Source: Microbacterium profundi
GTDB lineage: Bacteria; Actinomycetota; Actinomycetes; Actinomycetales; Microbacteriaceae
Length of the DNA: 64,000 nucleotides
Reading direction: 5' to 3'
Assembly (NCBI RefSeq): GCF_000763375.1
Contig: NZ_JPSY01000001.1
Coordinates: 1,984,001 to 2,048,000, forward strand
The notes below the pieces were generated by a model, which was not told the DNA's origin, did not search any database, and worked only from the letters and a program-made list of their open reading frames with translations. Every line of letters starts with the position of its first letter. Positions within the stretch are counted from its first letter, which is position 1. A program made the position numbers and the translations under genes. Positions 9,226-20,118 of this stretch are shown here, in pieces.

Positions 9226-9364
9226 CGACCGCCGAAACGCCTGCTGCCGGATCAGCGACAGTCGCTCTCACCGCGCTATGCCGACGGCGAACACGGGCTT
9301 ACCAGGCCCGATCGCTCGTTACTCTCGATGTACAGGCGCTGAAGAGCCGTCTGGCGTCAGTGCA

Positions 9365-9379
9365 TTCGCCCCGTGCGAA
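9365..9379. promoter_or_regulatory. TTCGC-N5-GCGAA palindrome upstream of clpC (possible ClgR site)
   Basis: A perfect 5-bp-arm inverted repeat, TTCGC CCCGT GCGAA, lies 14 bases before the clpC start. Its shape resembles the GTTCGC-N5-GCG sites of ClgR, the activator of clp genes in actinobacteria. It is unusually close to the start codon for an activator, so this is a tentative assignment. Confidence 0.35.
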
Positions 9380-9393
9380 CCAAGGAGTTGACA

Positions 9394-11922
<2,529 letters not shown>

Positions 11923-12167
11923 TGCTTCGACAGGCTCAGCGAGCCTGAGGACAGAAGGGCGGATGCTTCGGCATCCGCCCTTCTTCGTATCTGTGCACGG
12001 GGGTCAGGGTGGCGGGAAAACCCAGACGACCTGGCGTGTCCGCGGCGAGCCGTCCCCGCACACGCCGAGGCGGGCCGTGTTCGTCTGTGTTTTCCGGCGG
12101 ATCGAGGTCGGCGGGCACCCAGCGCGCGAATACCGACCAAGAGGCTTAGCGAGTTTAGGGTGGAGAG
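11923..12167. other. Intergenic region after clpC
   Basis: Holds a palindromic extragenic motif (cttcgacaggctcagcgagc at about 11932), then the clpC terminator. The rest of the gap up to the acetyltransferase start has no convincing gene; the likely promoter of that gene lies here but no clear -35/-10 pair is visible. Confidence 0.6.
11954..11983 (+). terminator. Terminator of clpC
   Basis: A perfect 13-bp stem (GAAGGGCGGATGC / GCATCCGCCCTTC) with a TTCG tetraloop, followed by TTCGTATCTG. It lies 31 bases after the clpC stop. Confidence 0.85.
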
Positions 12168-12668
12168 GTGAGCGAGTACACCGTCCGGCCGGCGCGCAGT
12201 GCCGACATCCTCGGCATCCATCGACTGCTGGAGCCGCTGGTCGATCGACGCATCCTCCTCGGCAAGGACCTCGCCGTGCTCTATGGCGCTGTGCAGGAGT
12301 TCGTCGTCGCCGAGCGCGACGGTGAACTCATCGGATGCGGTGCGCTGCACGTCATGTGGGAGGACCTCGGCGAGGTGCGCACCCTGATCGTGCGCGAGGA
12401 CTGGCTGCACCACGGCGTCGGTCGTGCACTGGTCGAGGGGCTCGAGGAGCGCGCGGTCGCGCTGGGACTGCAGCGACTGTTCTGCCTCACTTTCGAAGTC
12501 GACTTCTTCACCCGTCGCGGGTTCTCGCAGATCGGCGAACAGGTCGTAGACCCCGACGTCTACTCCCAGCTGCTGCGCAGCCCGGACGAGGGTGTCGCAG
12601 AGTTCCTCGATCTCGCCCACGTGAAGCCGAACACGCTCGGCAACACGCGCATGCTGAAGAACCTGTGA
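12168..12668 (+). CDS. argA: Amino-acid N-acetyltransferase (ArgA/NAGS-like GNAT)
   Basis: 166 residues of a short GNAT-fold acetyltransferase of the actinobacterial N-acetylglutamate synthase type. Features: start YTVRPARSADILGIHRLLEP, a strand/loop in CGALHVMWEDLGEVRTLIV, the acetyl-CoA pyrophosphate loop HHGVGRALVEGLEERA, and the family signature FEVDFFTRRGFSQIG. Reaction: acetyl-CoA + glutamate to N-acetylglutamate, the first step of arginine synthesis. GTG start at 12168 with GGAGAGG just upstream. The stop overlaps the next start (TGATG). Substrate is inferred from family similarity. Confidence 0.8.
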   Translation: MSEYTVRPARSADILGIHRLLEPLVDRRILLGKDLAVLYGAVQEFVVAERDGELIGCGALHVMWEDLGEVRTLIVREDWLHHGVGRALVEGLEERAVALGLQRLFCLTFEVDFFTRRGFSQIGEQVVDPDVYSQLLRSPDEGVAEFLDLAHVKPNTLGNTRMLKNL

Positions 12669-13318
12669 TGGCCGGGCGCCCGAGAACAGCGGCCGTGTAC
12701 CGGCGGCGGCGATTCGCCATCTTCGGTGGCCTGATCCTGCTGATCCTCGCGATAGCCGCCGGCGTCTGGCTCGCCATCGCACAGCCGTGGACGGATGCCG
12801 GGGCCGAGCCTGCACCCACATCCACGTCCACCCCGGGCTCGACGCCGACGGACACCCCGGCGACGGACACCCCGTCGCCGGAGCCCACCGCCGAAGAGCC
12901 GGCGACCGCTGTGCCGTGCCAGGCGCGCGATGTCACCGTCGAGGCAGTGACGGATGCCGAGACCTATCCCTCGGGCGTGCTCCCTCAGCTCTCCATCTCG
13001 CTGACGAACAAGGGCGACTCGGACTGCACGATCGATGTCGGATCTACGACCCAGGTGTTCACGGTGTCGAGCGGCAGTGACACGTGGTGGCGTTCCACGG
13101 ATTGCCAGCAGGACCCCAGCAGCATGGTCGTCACGCTCGCCGCGGGGCAGACCGTGACGAGCGCCACGCCGGTGCAGTGGGACCGCACGCGCTCCGACGT
13201 CGCGACGTGCGATCAGGAGAATCGTCCCCGTGCTCCCGGCGGAGGAGCCTCGTACCACGTGGCGGTGTCTATCGGCGGCTTCGAGGCTGTCGCGACGCGG
13301 CAGATCCTGCTCTACTGA
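12668..13318 (+). CDS. Membrane-anchored extracytoplasmic protein, function unknown
   Basis: 216 residues. A short basic N-terminus (PRTAAVYRRRRF) precedes one hydrophobic helix (AIFGGLILLILAIAAGVWLA). A Pro/Thr/Ser-rich linker (about 45-80) leads to a ~135-residue beta-rich domain with four cysteines that could form two disulfides (PCQARDVTVEA ... CTIDVGSTTQVF ... CQQDPSSMVV ... VATCDQENR). The layout is that of actinobacterial secreted Ig-like domains. Its start overlaps the upstream stop (TGATG), so it is translationally coupled to the acetyltransferase. I see no functional link between them. Confidence 0.7.
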   Translation: MAGRPRTAAVYRRRRFAIFGGLILLILAIAAGVWLAIAQPWTDAGAEPAPTSTSTPGSTPTDTPATDTPSPEPTAEEPATAVPCQARDVTVEAVTDAETYPSGVLPQLSISLTNKGDSDCTIDVGSTTQVFTVSSGSDTWWRSTDCQQDPSSMVVTLAAGQTVTSATPVQWDRTRSDVATCDQENRPRAPGGGASYHVAVSIGGFEAVATRQILLY

Positions 13319-13409
13319 GCGCGCTCGTCGATATCGGATGCGACGGCACTGATCGCATTTCGCAGAACGCGTGCACACAGAGCGCGTGACTTTGGGATAC
13401 CATTGGAGC

Positions 13410-13495
13410 AACTCTCGAGATCTTCGGTGCAAGCCATCCCCAGTGGCGTCGGTTACAGCGTCCCCAGCGCTTCGACATTTCACCGTTCGAGAGTT
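13410..13495. repeat. Outer inverted repeat AACTCTCGA / TCGAGAGTT
   Basis: A 9-bp perfect inverted repeat at 13410-13418 and 13487-13495, just left of the large hairpin. It may form the outer part of a larger structured region in this 285-bp gap between genes. Confidence 0.4.
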
Positions 13496-13498
13496 CGA

Positions 13499-13546
13499 GG
13501 GCCCTTTCGAATACTCCAGTCCCCACTGGACTACTCGAAAGGGCCC
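13499..13546. repeat. 48-nt near-perfect hairpin
   Basis: A 22-bp stem (GGGCCCTTTCGAATACTCCAGT against its complement, two mismatches) closed by a CCCC loop. It is not followed by a T-run, so a classical terminator role is doubtful. It lies between two same-strand genes and could be an extragenic palindrome or a structured 5' leader of the SseB-like gene. Confidence 0.75.
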
Positions 13547-13603
13547 CAATCGTTTCCACCCCATCCGACTCTGCCCGCCGTGTTCAGTCTCTAGGCTGGA
13601 TGC

Positions 13604-14020
13604 ATGGCAGCGAAGAAGTCGAAGAGTGCGGGCAGGAAGCCGGCACCGGAGGAGTTCCGCTCCGAAGCGCTCGCGCAGGCGCTCGAGAAGCAGGACATGG
13701 CAGCCGTGGCGCTTGCGCTGCGAAACGGGATCACGGTCGTGCCGTTGCTGAGGTCGGGGGACCGCGACAACCCGCTCGACGGCGGCGAGGTCTGGACCTA
13801 CCGCGATGCGGCCACCGGAGACGTCGCGCTCCTACTGTTCAGCGATGCCAAGAACAAGCCGGCGAACCTGCCTCCTGGCGTGGGCATCTACTCGCCGCAG
13901 TGGCTGCACGGATTCTTGACCACGCACAGCGACACGATCACGACGGTGTTCCTCGACATCGCGGGGCCGCATCCGATGCAGGCATCGCCGCACGAACTGC
14001 TGGCCGCACTCGACGCCTGA
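13604..14020 (+). CDS. SseB-family N-terminal domain protein
   Basis: 138 residues. After a basic start (MAAKKSKSAGRKPAPEEF) comes one SseB-like domain: GITVVPLLRSGD, VWTYRDAATGDVALLLFSDA, and PPGVGIYSPQWLHGFLTTH. The family occurs in many actinobacteria as a single soluble domain. Its biochemical role is not settled (the name comes from a sulfurtransferase annotation and a type III secretion regulator). Cytoplasmic, no signal peptide. ATG at 13604 is the first family-like start. A palindromic repeat cluster follows the stop. Confidence 0.7.
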   Translation: MAAKKSKSAGRKPAPEEFRSEALAQALEKQDMAAVALALRNGITVVPLLRSGDRDNPLDGGEVWTYRDAATGDVALLLFSDAKNKPANLPPGVGIYSPQWLHGFLTTHSDTITTVFLDIAGPHPMQASPHELLAALDA

Positions 14021-14029
14021 CGAGGGGCA

Positions 14030-14160
14030 TCGCTCGTTACGTTTCGACTCGCTGCGCTCGCTCAACGCGTTTCGGCGCGCTCCCATCGCTCGTTACGTTT
14101 CGACTCGCTGGCGCTCGCTCAACGCGTTTCGTCTCGCTCCGCTCGCTCAACGACCCGCCG
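14030..14160. repeat. Extragenic palindromic repeat cluster (cgtttcg...gctcgctcaacg)
   Basis: Three back-to-back units of the genome's common palindrome (cgtttcgtctcgct, cgctcgctcaacg) between the SseB-like gene and radA. Related copies are in cydD (19229-19380) and at 51601-51725 and 57400-57555. Confidence 0.75.
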
Positions 14161-14201
14161 GTGTAGCCGAAAGGTAGCCGAAGGAGAGACGAGGCCGCGC
14201 G

Positions 14202-15584
14202 TCAGAACGGCGGAGCGTCGACCTCGCGCTGCCGCTTCGCAGGATGCGACGACCGACTGCGCGACTTCACGTCGTTCAGCGCAGCATCCAGTGATTTCGA
14301 CCGCTCATCGAACACCTGGTCGTATCCGAGCCTCTTCGCCTCGGAGCGCCGCTGCGCGGCCTGGGTCACTGCGCGCACCTCGCCGGCGAGGCTGAGCTCA
14401 CCGACCGCGGCGACCGTGCGCGGCACGGAGAACTGCTGGATCGCCCCCGCCACTGCGATCGCGATGGCCAGGTCTGCTGCAGGTTCGGTGAACCGCACGC
14501 CGCCGACCGTGGACACGTAGACGTCGAGCTTTCCGGTGGGGATGCGACCGCGCTTCTCGAGGATCGCCAGCACCATCGCCACACGCGCCGAATCCAGTCC
14601 TGACACCACGCGACGGGGATTCGGTGCGGTGGACTCGACCGTGAGCGCCTGCACCTCGACGGGCAGGGCGCGCCGGCCCTCCATCGAGATCGCGACGCAC
14701 GTGCCGGGTTCGGTCGAACCGTGGCCGAGGAACAGCCCGCTCGGGTCTGGCACCTCTGCGATCCCGTCGCCGGTCATCTCGAAGCACCCCACCTCATCGG
14801 TGGGGCCGAACCGGTTCTTGAGCGCGCGGATGAACCGCAGCGCGGTCTGACGATCTCCCTCGAAGTGGCAGACGACGTCGACGAGGTGCTCGAGGATGCG
14901 CGGGCCGGCGACCTGCCCGTCTTTCGTGACGTGGCCGACGATGATGATCGGAAGGCTCCGCTCCTTCGCCACCCGGATGAGCGTCGCCGCGACCTCGCGC
15001 ACCTGACTGGGCTGGCCGGCCGCTCCGTCGGACAGGGACGATGACACGGTCTGCACCGAGTCGATGATCACGAGCTGCGGCTTCACCTCGTCGATGTGGC
15101 CGAGGATCGTGGCGAGGTCGGTCTCGCTCGCGAGATACAGCTCGTCGTGCAGCGCACCGGTGCGTTCGGCGCGCAGCCGCACCTGCGCCTGGGACTCCTC
15201 TGCGCTCGCGTACAGCACGCGCCGACCGCCGCGCGCAGCCTGGGCCGCGACCTCGAGCAGCAAAGTGGACTTGCCGACGCCTGGTTCTCCGCTGAGCAGG
15301 ATCGCCGCTCCAGGAACGATGCCGCCGCCGAGAACGCGGTCGAACTCTCCGACGCCGCTCGAACGACGAGGCGTGTCGACCGTGCTGATCTGGGTGATGG
15401 GGCGCGCAGCGCGATCCGCTCCAGGCGCGAGCGGCGTCATCTGACGAAGGATGCCGGTCTTCGCCGCCTGTTCCTGCACGGTGCCCCATTGCTGGCACTC
15501 GCCGCAGCGACCGACCCACTTCGACGTGGTCCACCCGCACTCGGTGCACACGAAAGCTGCAGGGGCGGGACGACGGGTTGCCAT
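14202..15584 (-). CDS. radA: DNA repair ATPase RadA/Sms
   Basis: 460 residues, full length. N-terminal C4 zinc finger (CTECGW ... CGECQQW, residues 13-30), RecA-like ATPase with Walker A GEPGVGKST at about 99-107 and Walker B LVIIDSVQT, the RadA signature LKNRFGPTDEVG, and a Lon-like C-terminal domain (GLDSARVAMVLAILEK, VGGVRFTEPAADLAIAIA). RadA promotes branch migration and processing of recombination intermediates. It is divergent from cydA with 224 bp between starts. All signature residues are present. Confidence 0.95.
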   Translation of the reverse strand: MATRRPAPAAFVCTECGWTTSKWVGRCGECQQWGTVQEQAAKTGILRQMTPLAPGADRAARPITQISTVDTPRRSSGVGEFDRVLGGGIVPGAAILLSGEPGVGKSTLLLEVAAQAARGGRRVLYASAEESQAQVRLRAERTGALHDELYLASETDLATILGHIDEVKPQLVIIDSVQTVSSSLSDGAAGQPSQVREVAATLIRVAKERSLPIIIVGHVTKDGQVAGPRILEHLVDVVCHFEGDRQTALRFIRALKNRFGPTDEVGCFEMTGDGIAEVPDPSGLFLGHGSTEPGTCVAISMEGRRALPVEVQALTVESTAPNPRRVVSGLDSARVAMVLAILEKRGRIPTGKLDVYVSTVGGVRFTEPAADLAIAIAVAGAIQQFSVPRTVAAVGELSLAGEVRAVTQAAQRRSEAKRLGYDQVFDERSKSLDAALNDVKSRSRSSHPAKRQREVDAPPF

Positions 15585-15683
15585 GTCTACAGGCTAGCCG
15601 CGGCATCCGACACCGACGTTCGCCACGTATCGATACCTCGCCGCTATCGACGGCATACGACATCCCTATCGCCCAGAGGCCCA

Positions 15684-15701
15684 TTCCGCCCACATGCGGA
15701 A
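15684..15701. promoter_or_regulatory. Palindrome TTCCGC-N6-GCGGAA upstream of cydA
   Basis: A perfect 6-bp-arm inverted repeat in the radA-cydA divergent gap, about 108 bp before the cydA start. It does not match the Rex consensus that often controls cyd operons. Treat as a candidate operator only. Confidence 0.3.
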
Positions 15702-15808
15702 CGGGTGCGCGGGATACTGGAATCAACGCCAACGACGTCTCATCTGCGGGCCGCTTCCGGCCCACTCCCGGGTGCATGCGGTGCACCTTCGAGAGAAGGA
15801 GTCCTCCC

Positions 15809-17221
15809 ATGGAGTGGCTTGATCCACTGGTTCTATCCCGATGGCAGTTCGGTCTGACGACGATCTACCACTACCTGTTCGTGCCCCTCACGATCGGTAT
15901 GGCCGTCTCGGCCGCGATCTTCCAGACTGCGTGGGTGCGCAGCGGCAAGATCCACTATCTGCACCTGACGCGGTTCTTCGGGAAGATCTTCCTGATCAAC
16001 TTCGCGATGGGCGTCGTCACGGGGATCGTGCAGGAGTTCCAGTTCGGCATGAACTGGTCTGACTACTCGCGCTTCGTCGGCGACGTCTTCGGCGCCCCGC
16101 TCGCGTTCGAAGGACTGCTGGCCTTCTTCTTCGAGGCCACGTTCATCGGTCTGTGGATCTTCGGCTGGGACAAGCTGCCGCAGAAGCTGCACCTGGCCAC
16201 CATCTGGTGCGTCTCGATCGGCAGCGTCCTGTCGGCGTACTTCATCATCGCAGCCAACTCGTTCATGCAGAACCCGGTCGGCTATGAGTACAACCCGGTG
16301 ACGAACCGCGCCGAGCTCGTCGACATCTGGGCGCTGCTGACGAACCCGGTCGCCCTCGCGGCGTTCCCGCACACGATCTTCGGCGCGTTCATGTTCGCCG
16401 CCGGTGTCATCATCTCGGTGTCGGCGTGGCACCTCATGCGCGGTCAGCACACCGACACGATGCGCATCTCGCTGAAGTTCGGTCTGTGGGGCATGCTCGT
16501 GGCCACCGCAGGCGTCGCGCTCACCGGCGACCAACTCGGGCTCGCGATGTACGACGCGCAGCCCATGAAGATGGCAGCGGCCGAGGCCACCTTCGACACG
16601 GTCTGCGGGGCCGACGCCTCGTTCAGCCTGTTCACGCTCGGCACGCCTGACGGCAGCTCGGAGCTGTTCTCGATCCGCGTGCCCTACCTGCTGTCGCTGT
16701 TGTCGACGCAGACGCTCGACGCCTGCATCGACGGCATCAACGACCTCAACGCCCAGTACGCCGTGCAGTATGCAGACCTCGGCATCGACAACTTCACCCC
16801 TGTGCTGTGGATCACGTACTGGGCGTTCCGCTGGATGATCGGTCTCGGCATGCTGCACGCGTTCATCGCGCTGGTCGGCCTGTGGGTCACGCGCAAGGGC
16901 GCCAAGAAGCCTCCGGCGAAGTGGATGTGGAAGCTTGCGATCTGGTCGTACCCGCTCGCCCTGCTCGCGAACATCGTCGGCTGGGTCTTCACCGAGATGG
17001 GACGCCAGCCCTGGATCGTGTTCGGGTTGATGAGCACGCGCGACGGCGTCTCGCCAGGCACGTCGGGGCTCGAGGTGCTGATCTCACTGATCGCGTTCAC
17101 AGCGATCTACGCCACGCTCGCTGTCGTCGAGGTGCGCCTGATCATCCGCGCGGCCCAGAAGGGGCCGGACACCACCGAGACCCATGACGAGGCGGCACCC
17201 GCGCCGTCGGCCGTGTACTGA
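15809..17221 (+). CDS. cydA: Cytochrome bd ubiquinol/menaquinol oxidase subunit I
   Basis: 470 residues, integral membrane. The start MEWLDPLVLSRWQFG is preceded by GAGAGAAGGAG. A haem-ligand histidine is in IYHYLFVPLTIGM (near residue 21). The conserved GRQPW motif appears in EMGRQPWIVFGLM. With 470 residues it has the short Q-loop seen in actinobacteria and firmicutes, not the long E. coli form. It oxidises quinol and reduces O2 with high affinity, without pumping protons. First gene of the cydABDC operon; cydB starts 15 bp after its stop. Confidence 0.96.
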   Translation: MEWLDPLVLSRWQFGLTTIYHYLFVPLTIGMAVSAAIFQTAWVRSGKIHYLHLTRFFGKIFLINFAMGVVTGIVQEFQFGMNWSDYSRFVGDVFGAPLAFEGLLAFFFEATFIGLWIFGWDKLPQKLHLATIWCVSIGSVLSAYFIIAANSFMQNPVGYEYNPVTNRAELVDIWALLTNPVALAAFPHTIFGAFMFAAGVIISVSAWHLMRGQHTDTMRISLKFGLWGMLVATAGVALTGDQLGLAMYDAQPMKMAAAEATFDTVCGADASFSLFTLGTPDGSSELFSIRVPYLLSLLSTQTLDACIDGINDLNAQYAVQYADLGIDNFTPVLWITYWAFRWMIGLGMLHAFIALVGLWVTRKGAKKPPAKWMWKLAIWSYPLALLANIVGWVFTEMGRQPWIVFGLMSTRDGVSPGTSGLEVLISLIAFTAIYATLAVVEVRLIIRAAQKGPDTTETHDEAAPAPSAVY

Positions 17222-17236
17222 TCGAAAGGACGCGAA

Positions 17237-18277
17237 ATGGATCTCGCCACACTCTGGTTCGGCATCATCGCCTTCCTCTTCGTCGGCTACTTCGTGCTCG
17301 ACGGCTTCGACTTCGGCGTCGGCATGTCGCTGCCGTTCCTCGGCGGTTTCGGAAAACGCGCCGACGACGTGACGCGCCGGCAGATCATCAACACCATCGG
17401 CCCGGTCTGGGACCTCAACGAGACCTGGCTGATCGTCGCCGGCGCCTGCCTGTTCGCCTCGTTCCCCGAATGGTACGCCTCGCTGTTCAGCGGCTTCTAC
17501 CTGCCGCTGCTGCTCATCCTGCTCACCCTCATCATGCGCGGCGTCTCGTTCGAGTACCGCCACCAGCGCGACGGGCTGAAGTGGAAGCAGGGCTTCGACC
17601 GCATGATCATGATCGGCTCGGCCGTCCCGGCGTTCCTCTGGGGCGTCGCGTTCGCGAACATCGTGCAGGGCGTCGCTCTCGACGAGCGGCGTGTGTACAT
17701 CGGGACGGTGTTCGACCTGCTGAACCCGTACGCCCTGCTCGGCGGCCTCGTGACGCTGCTGCTGTTCTTCACGCACGGTGTCACGTTCATAGCTCTCAAG
17801 ACCGACGGTCAGCTGCGTACGGATGCCAGGCGACTCGCCTTCCGCGCAGGTATCGTGACGCTCGTCGTCGCGGCGGTGTTCCTGGTGTGGACGGTGACCG
17901 CGCACTTCTCGCTTGCGGTGCTGGTGCTGGCCGCGCTCGCCGCGGTGTCGCTGGTGCTGTCGATCGTGTCGAACCTGCGCGGCCGCGAGGGCTGGGCGTT
18001 CGGATTCGGTGCGGCCACCACGCTGTTCGCCGTCGTGATGCTGTTCGCGGCGCTGTTCCCGAACGTGATGCCGTCGACGATCGACCCCGCATACAGCCTC
18101 ACGATCGCGAACGCGTCGAGCAGCCAGTACACGCTCACGATCATGAGCTGGACGGCTCTGGTCGCCCTGCCCCTGGTGCTGCTGTACCAGGGCTGGACAT
18201 ACTGGGTGTTCCGCAAGCGCGTCACTCGCGCATCGATCGAGGGGGCTGCGTCTGAAGGGGAGGCGGCGCACGCGTGA
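17237..18277 (+). CDS. cydB: Cytochrome bd oxidase subunit II
   Basis: 346 residues with about eight to nine membrane helices. It opens with MDLATLWFGIIAFLFVGYFV, then LDGFDFGVGMSLPF, the family signature, and GPVWDLNETWLIVAGACLFA, also diagnostic. It is the partner of CydA in the membrane complex. A GAAAGGA ribosome site lies 6 bases upstream. The 3' end overlaps the cydD GTG start by 4 bases. Confidence 0.96.
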   Translation: MDLATLWFGIIAFLFVGYFVLDGFDFGVGMSLPFLGGFGKRADDVTRRQIINTIGPVWDLNETWLIVAGACLFASFPEWYASLFSGFYLPLLLILLTLIMRGVSFEYRHQRDGLKWKQGFDRMIMIGSAVPAFLWGVAFANIVQGVALDERRVYIGTVFDLLNPYALLGGLVTLLLFFTHGVTFIALKTDGQLRTDARRLAFRAGIVTLVVAAVFLVWTVTAHFSLAVLVLAALAAVSLVLSIVSNLRGREGWAFGFGAATTLFAVVMLFAALFPNVMPSTIDPAYSLTIANASSSQYTLTIMSWTALVALPLVLLYQGWTYWVFRKRVTRASIEGAASEGEAAHA

Positions 18278-20118
18278 AACCCGTCGATCCGAGGCTGCTG
18301 CGGTACGCCGGCGCCGCGCGGGGCTTCTTCGTCCTCGCCGCGGTGATCGGCGTGCTGCAGACGGCAGTCGTCATCGCGTTCGCGTGGTTCCTGACGGATG
18401 CCGTCACCGGCGCCCTGGCCGGTCGTTCTGTCGTGGGGTCGCTGGTCTGGCTGCTCGGACTCGCGCTGCTGCGCGGCGCGCTGATCGCGGCATCCGACGC
18501 CGCCGGTACGGCCGCCGCTGCCCGTACCGGCATGCAGCTGCGGTCGGCGTTGATCAGCGCCGTGCGCCGGCTCGGACCGGGGTGGCTGGCACAGCGCAAC
18601 CAGGCGTCTCTCGCCGTCACGGCAGGGCATGGGCTGGAAGCGCTGGACACCTACTTCTCGCGTTATCTGCCGCAACTCGTGCTGACCGTCATCGCGACGC
18701 CGGTGATCGTGCTTGTGATGTGGTGGCGGGATTGGCCGAGCGGGCTGATCGCGACGATCACGCTGCCGCTGATCCCGCTGTTCCTCGTCCTCATCGGCAT
18801 CGCCACCCGCACCGTCCAGCGCAAGCAGTGGCAGACGCTGCAGCATCTCGCCGCGCGCTTCGCCGACACAGTGCAGGGGCTCGCGACCCTGCGTCTGTTC
18901 GGCCGCGACCGACGGGCCGCGGCGCAGATCGAGACGACAGCGGATCAGTACCGGCGCGAGACGATGAAGGTGCTGCGGTTCTCGTTCCTCTCCGGCTTCG
19001 CGATGGAGCTGCTCGCCTCCCTCGCCGTGGCCCTCGTCGCCGTCACGGTGGGATTCCGGCTGCTCGCGGGGGAGATGCCGCTCGAGATCGGGCTGTTCGT
19101 GCTGCTGCTCGCGCCCGAGGCGTTCCTGCCGATCCGGCAGGTCGGGGTGCAGTTCCACGCCGCTTCCGAGGGTGTGGCGGCGACCGAGGACGTGTTCGAG
19201 GTGCTGGATGCTGCTCATGACAATGAGGTTTCGGCTCGCCTTCGGCTCGCTCAACCCGTTTCGTCTCGCTTCGCTCGCTCAACGACCCGCGTAGAGATGG
19301 ACTCCACACGGCGGGGCGTTGAGCGGAGGAGCGCAGCCCCGGAGACGAAAGGGGTTGAGCGAGCGCAGCGAGTCGAAGCCGCCATCCAGGCCGAAGCCGC
19401 CATCCAGGCCGAAGCCGCAGCCCAGGCCGAAGCGGCCATCCAGGCCGAAGCCGCCGCCCCAACCGGGTCAGCCACCCAGGTCGAACCCGCTACTCTGCAT
19501 GTCGTCGGCCTCCGTGTCCGCGACCTCCCACCCGTCTCTTTCGAGGCGCACCCCGGCACGGTCACCCTCGTCGAAGGCCCGAGCGGCTCCGGGAAGTCCA
19601 GCCTGTTCGCAGCCCTGCGCGGCGCGGCGGATTTCGACGGCACCGCGCTGTTCGCGGGCGACGACGTCCGCACCCTCGCCCCCTCTGACTGGCTCGCATG
19701 GGCCGGGCAGGCGCCTGGGCTGATGCAGGGCACGATCGCCTCGAACGTGGCGCTGGGCGACGCGGACCCGGATGCCGACGGCATCCGCCATGCCCTCGAC
19801 GCCGCGTGCGCGGCCGATCTCGACCCGACCCAGGAACTCGGAGTGCAGGGGAGCGGGCTGTCCGGCGGGCAGGCGCAGCGCGTCGCCGTCGCGCGGGCCC
19901 TGTACCGGCACGGAATCGACCCAGCGCGGGTGCTCGCGCTGGATGAGCCCTCGAGTGCGCTGGATGCCGACACCGAGGCCCGGCTCTGGGCAGCGCTGCG
20001 TGACCGAGCGGATGCCGGAGCTACGGTGCTGCTCGTCTCCCACCGCCACACGGCTCGTAGCATCGCGGATCAGATCGTGACGGTGCCGGCAAGGTCACGG
20101 CTGGAGGTGCGGGTATGA
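18274..20118 (+). CDS. cydD: CydD, ABC exporter subunit for cytochrome bd assembly, with repeat-derived insertion
   Basis: 614 residues; about 545-560 would be usual. An N-terminal six-helix ABC exporter domain (1-315) and a C-terminal ATPase (about 408-614; Walker A GPSGSGKSS near 435, signature LSGGQAQRVAVARAL, Walker B VLALDEPSSALD). Between them, residues 318-397 are foreign: the genome's extragenic palindrome read in frame (SSRFARSTTRVEMDS ... VERAQRVEA), then four AIQAEA-type hexads. The frame stays open, so a longer linker is made. CydDC exports thiols and is needed to mature cytochrome bd. GTG start overlaps cydB. Confidence 0.92.
   Translation: MKPVDPRLLRYAGAARGFFVLAAVIGVLQTAVVIAFAWFLTDAVTGALAGRSVVGSLVWLLGLALLRGALIAASDAAGTAAAARTGMQLRSALISAVRRLGPGWLAQRNQASLAVTAGHGLEALDTYFSRYLPQLVLTVIATPVIVLVMWWRDWPSGLIATITLPLIPLFLVLIGIATRTVQRKQWQTLQHLAARFADTVQGLATLRLFGRDRRAAAQIETTADQYRRETMKVLRFSFLSGFAMELLASLAVALVAVTVGFRLLAGEMPLEIGLFVLLLAPEAFLPIRQVGVQFHAASEGVAATEDVFEVLDAAHDNEVSARLRLAQPVSSRFARSTTRVEMDSTRRGVERRSAAPETKGVERAQRVEAAIQAEAAIQAEAAAQAEAAIQAEAAAPTGSATQVEPATLHVVGLRVRDLPPVSFEAHPGTVTLVEGPSGSGKSSLFAALRGAADFDGTALFAGDDVRTLAPSDWLAWAGQAPGLMQGTIASNVALGDADPDADGIRHALDAACAADLDPTQELGVQGSGLSGGQAQRVAVARALYRHGIDPARVLALDEPSSALDADTEARLWAALRDRADAGATVLLVSHRHTARSIADQIVTVPARSRLEVRV
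19229..19380. repeat. Extragenic palindrome inserted in cydD coding sequence
   Basis: Two arms of the dispersed palindrome in opposite orientation: ctcgcttcgctcgctcaacg at about 19264 and ggttgagcgagcgcagcgag at about 19352. They lie inside the linker-coding part of cydD and keep its frame. Confidence 0.8.
19381..19452. repeat. 18-bp tandem repeat x4 in cydD
   Basis: Four contiguous 18-bp units (gccatccaggccgaagcc and close variants) encoding AIQAEA, AIQAEA, AAQAEA, AIQAEA. They follow the inserted palindrome directly and extend the linker with likely helical sequence. Confidence 0.85.
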
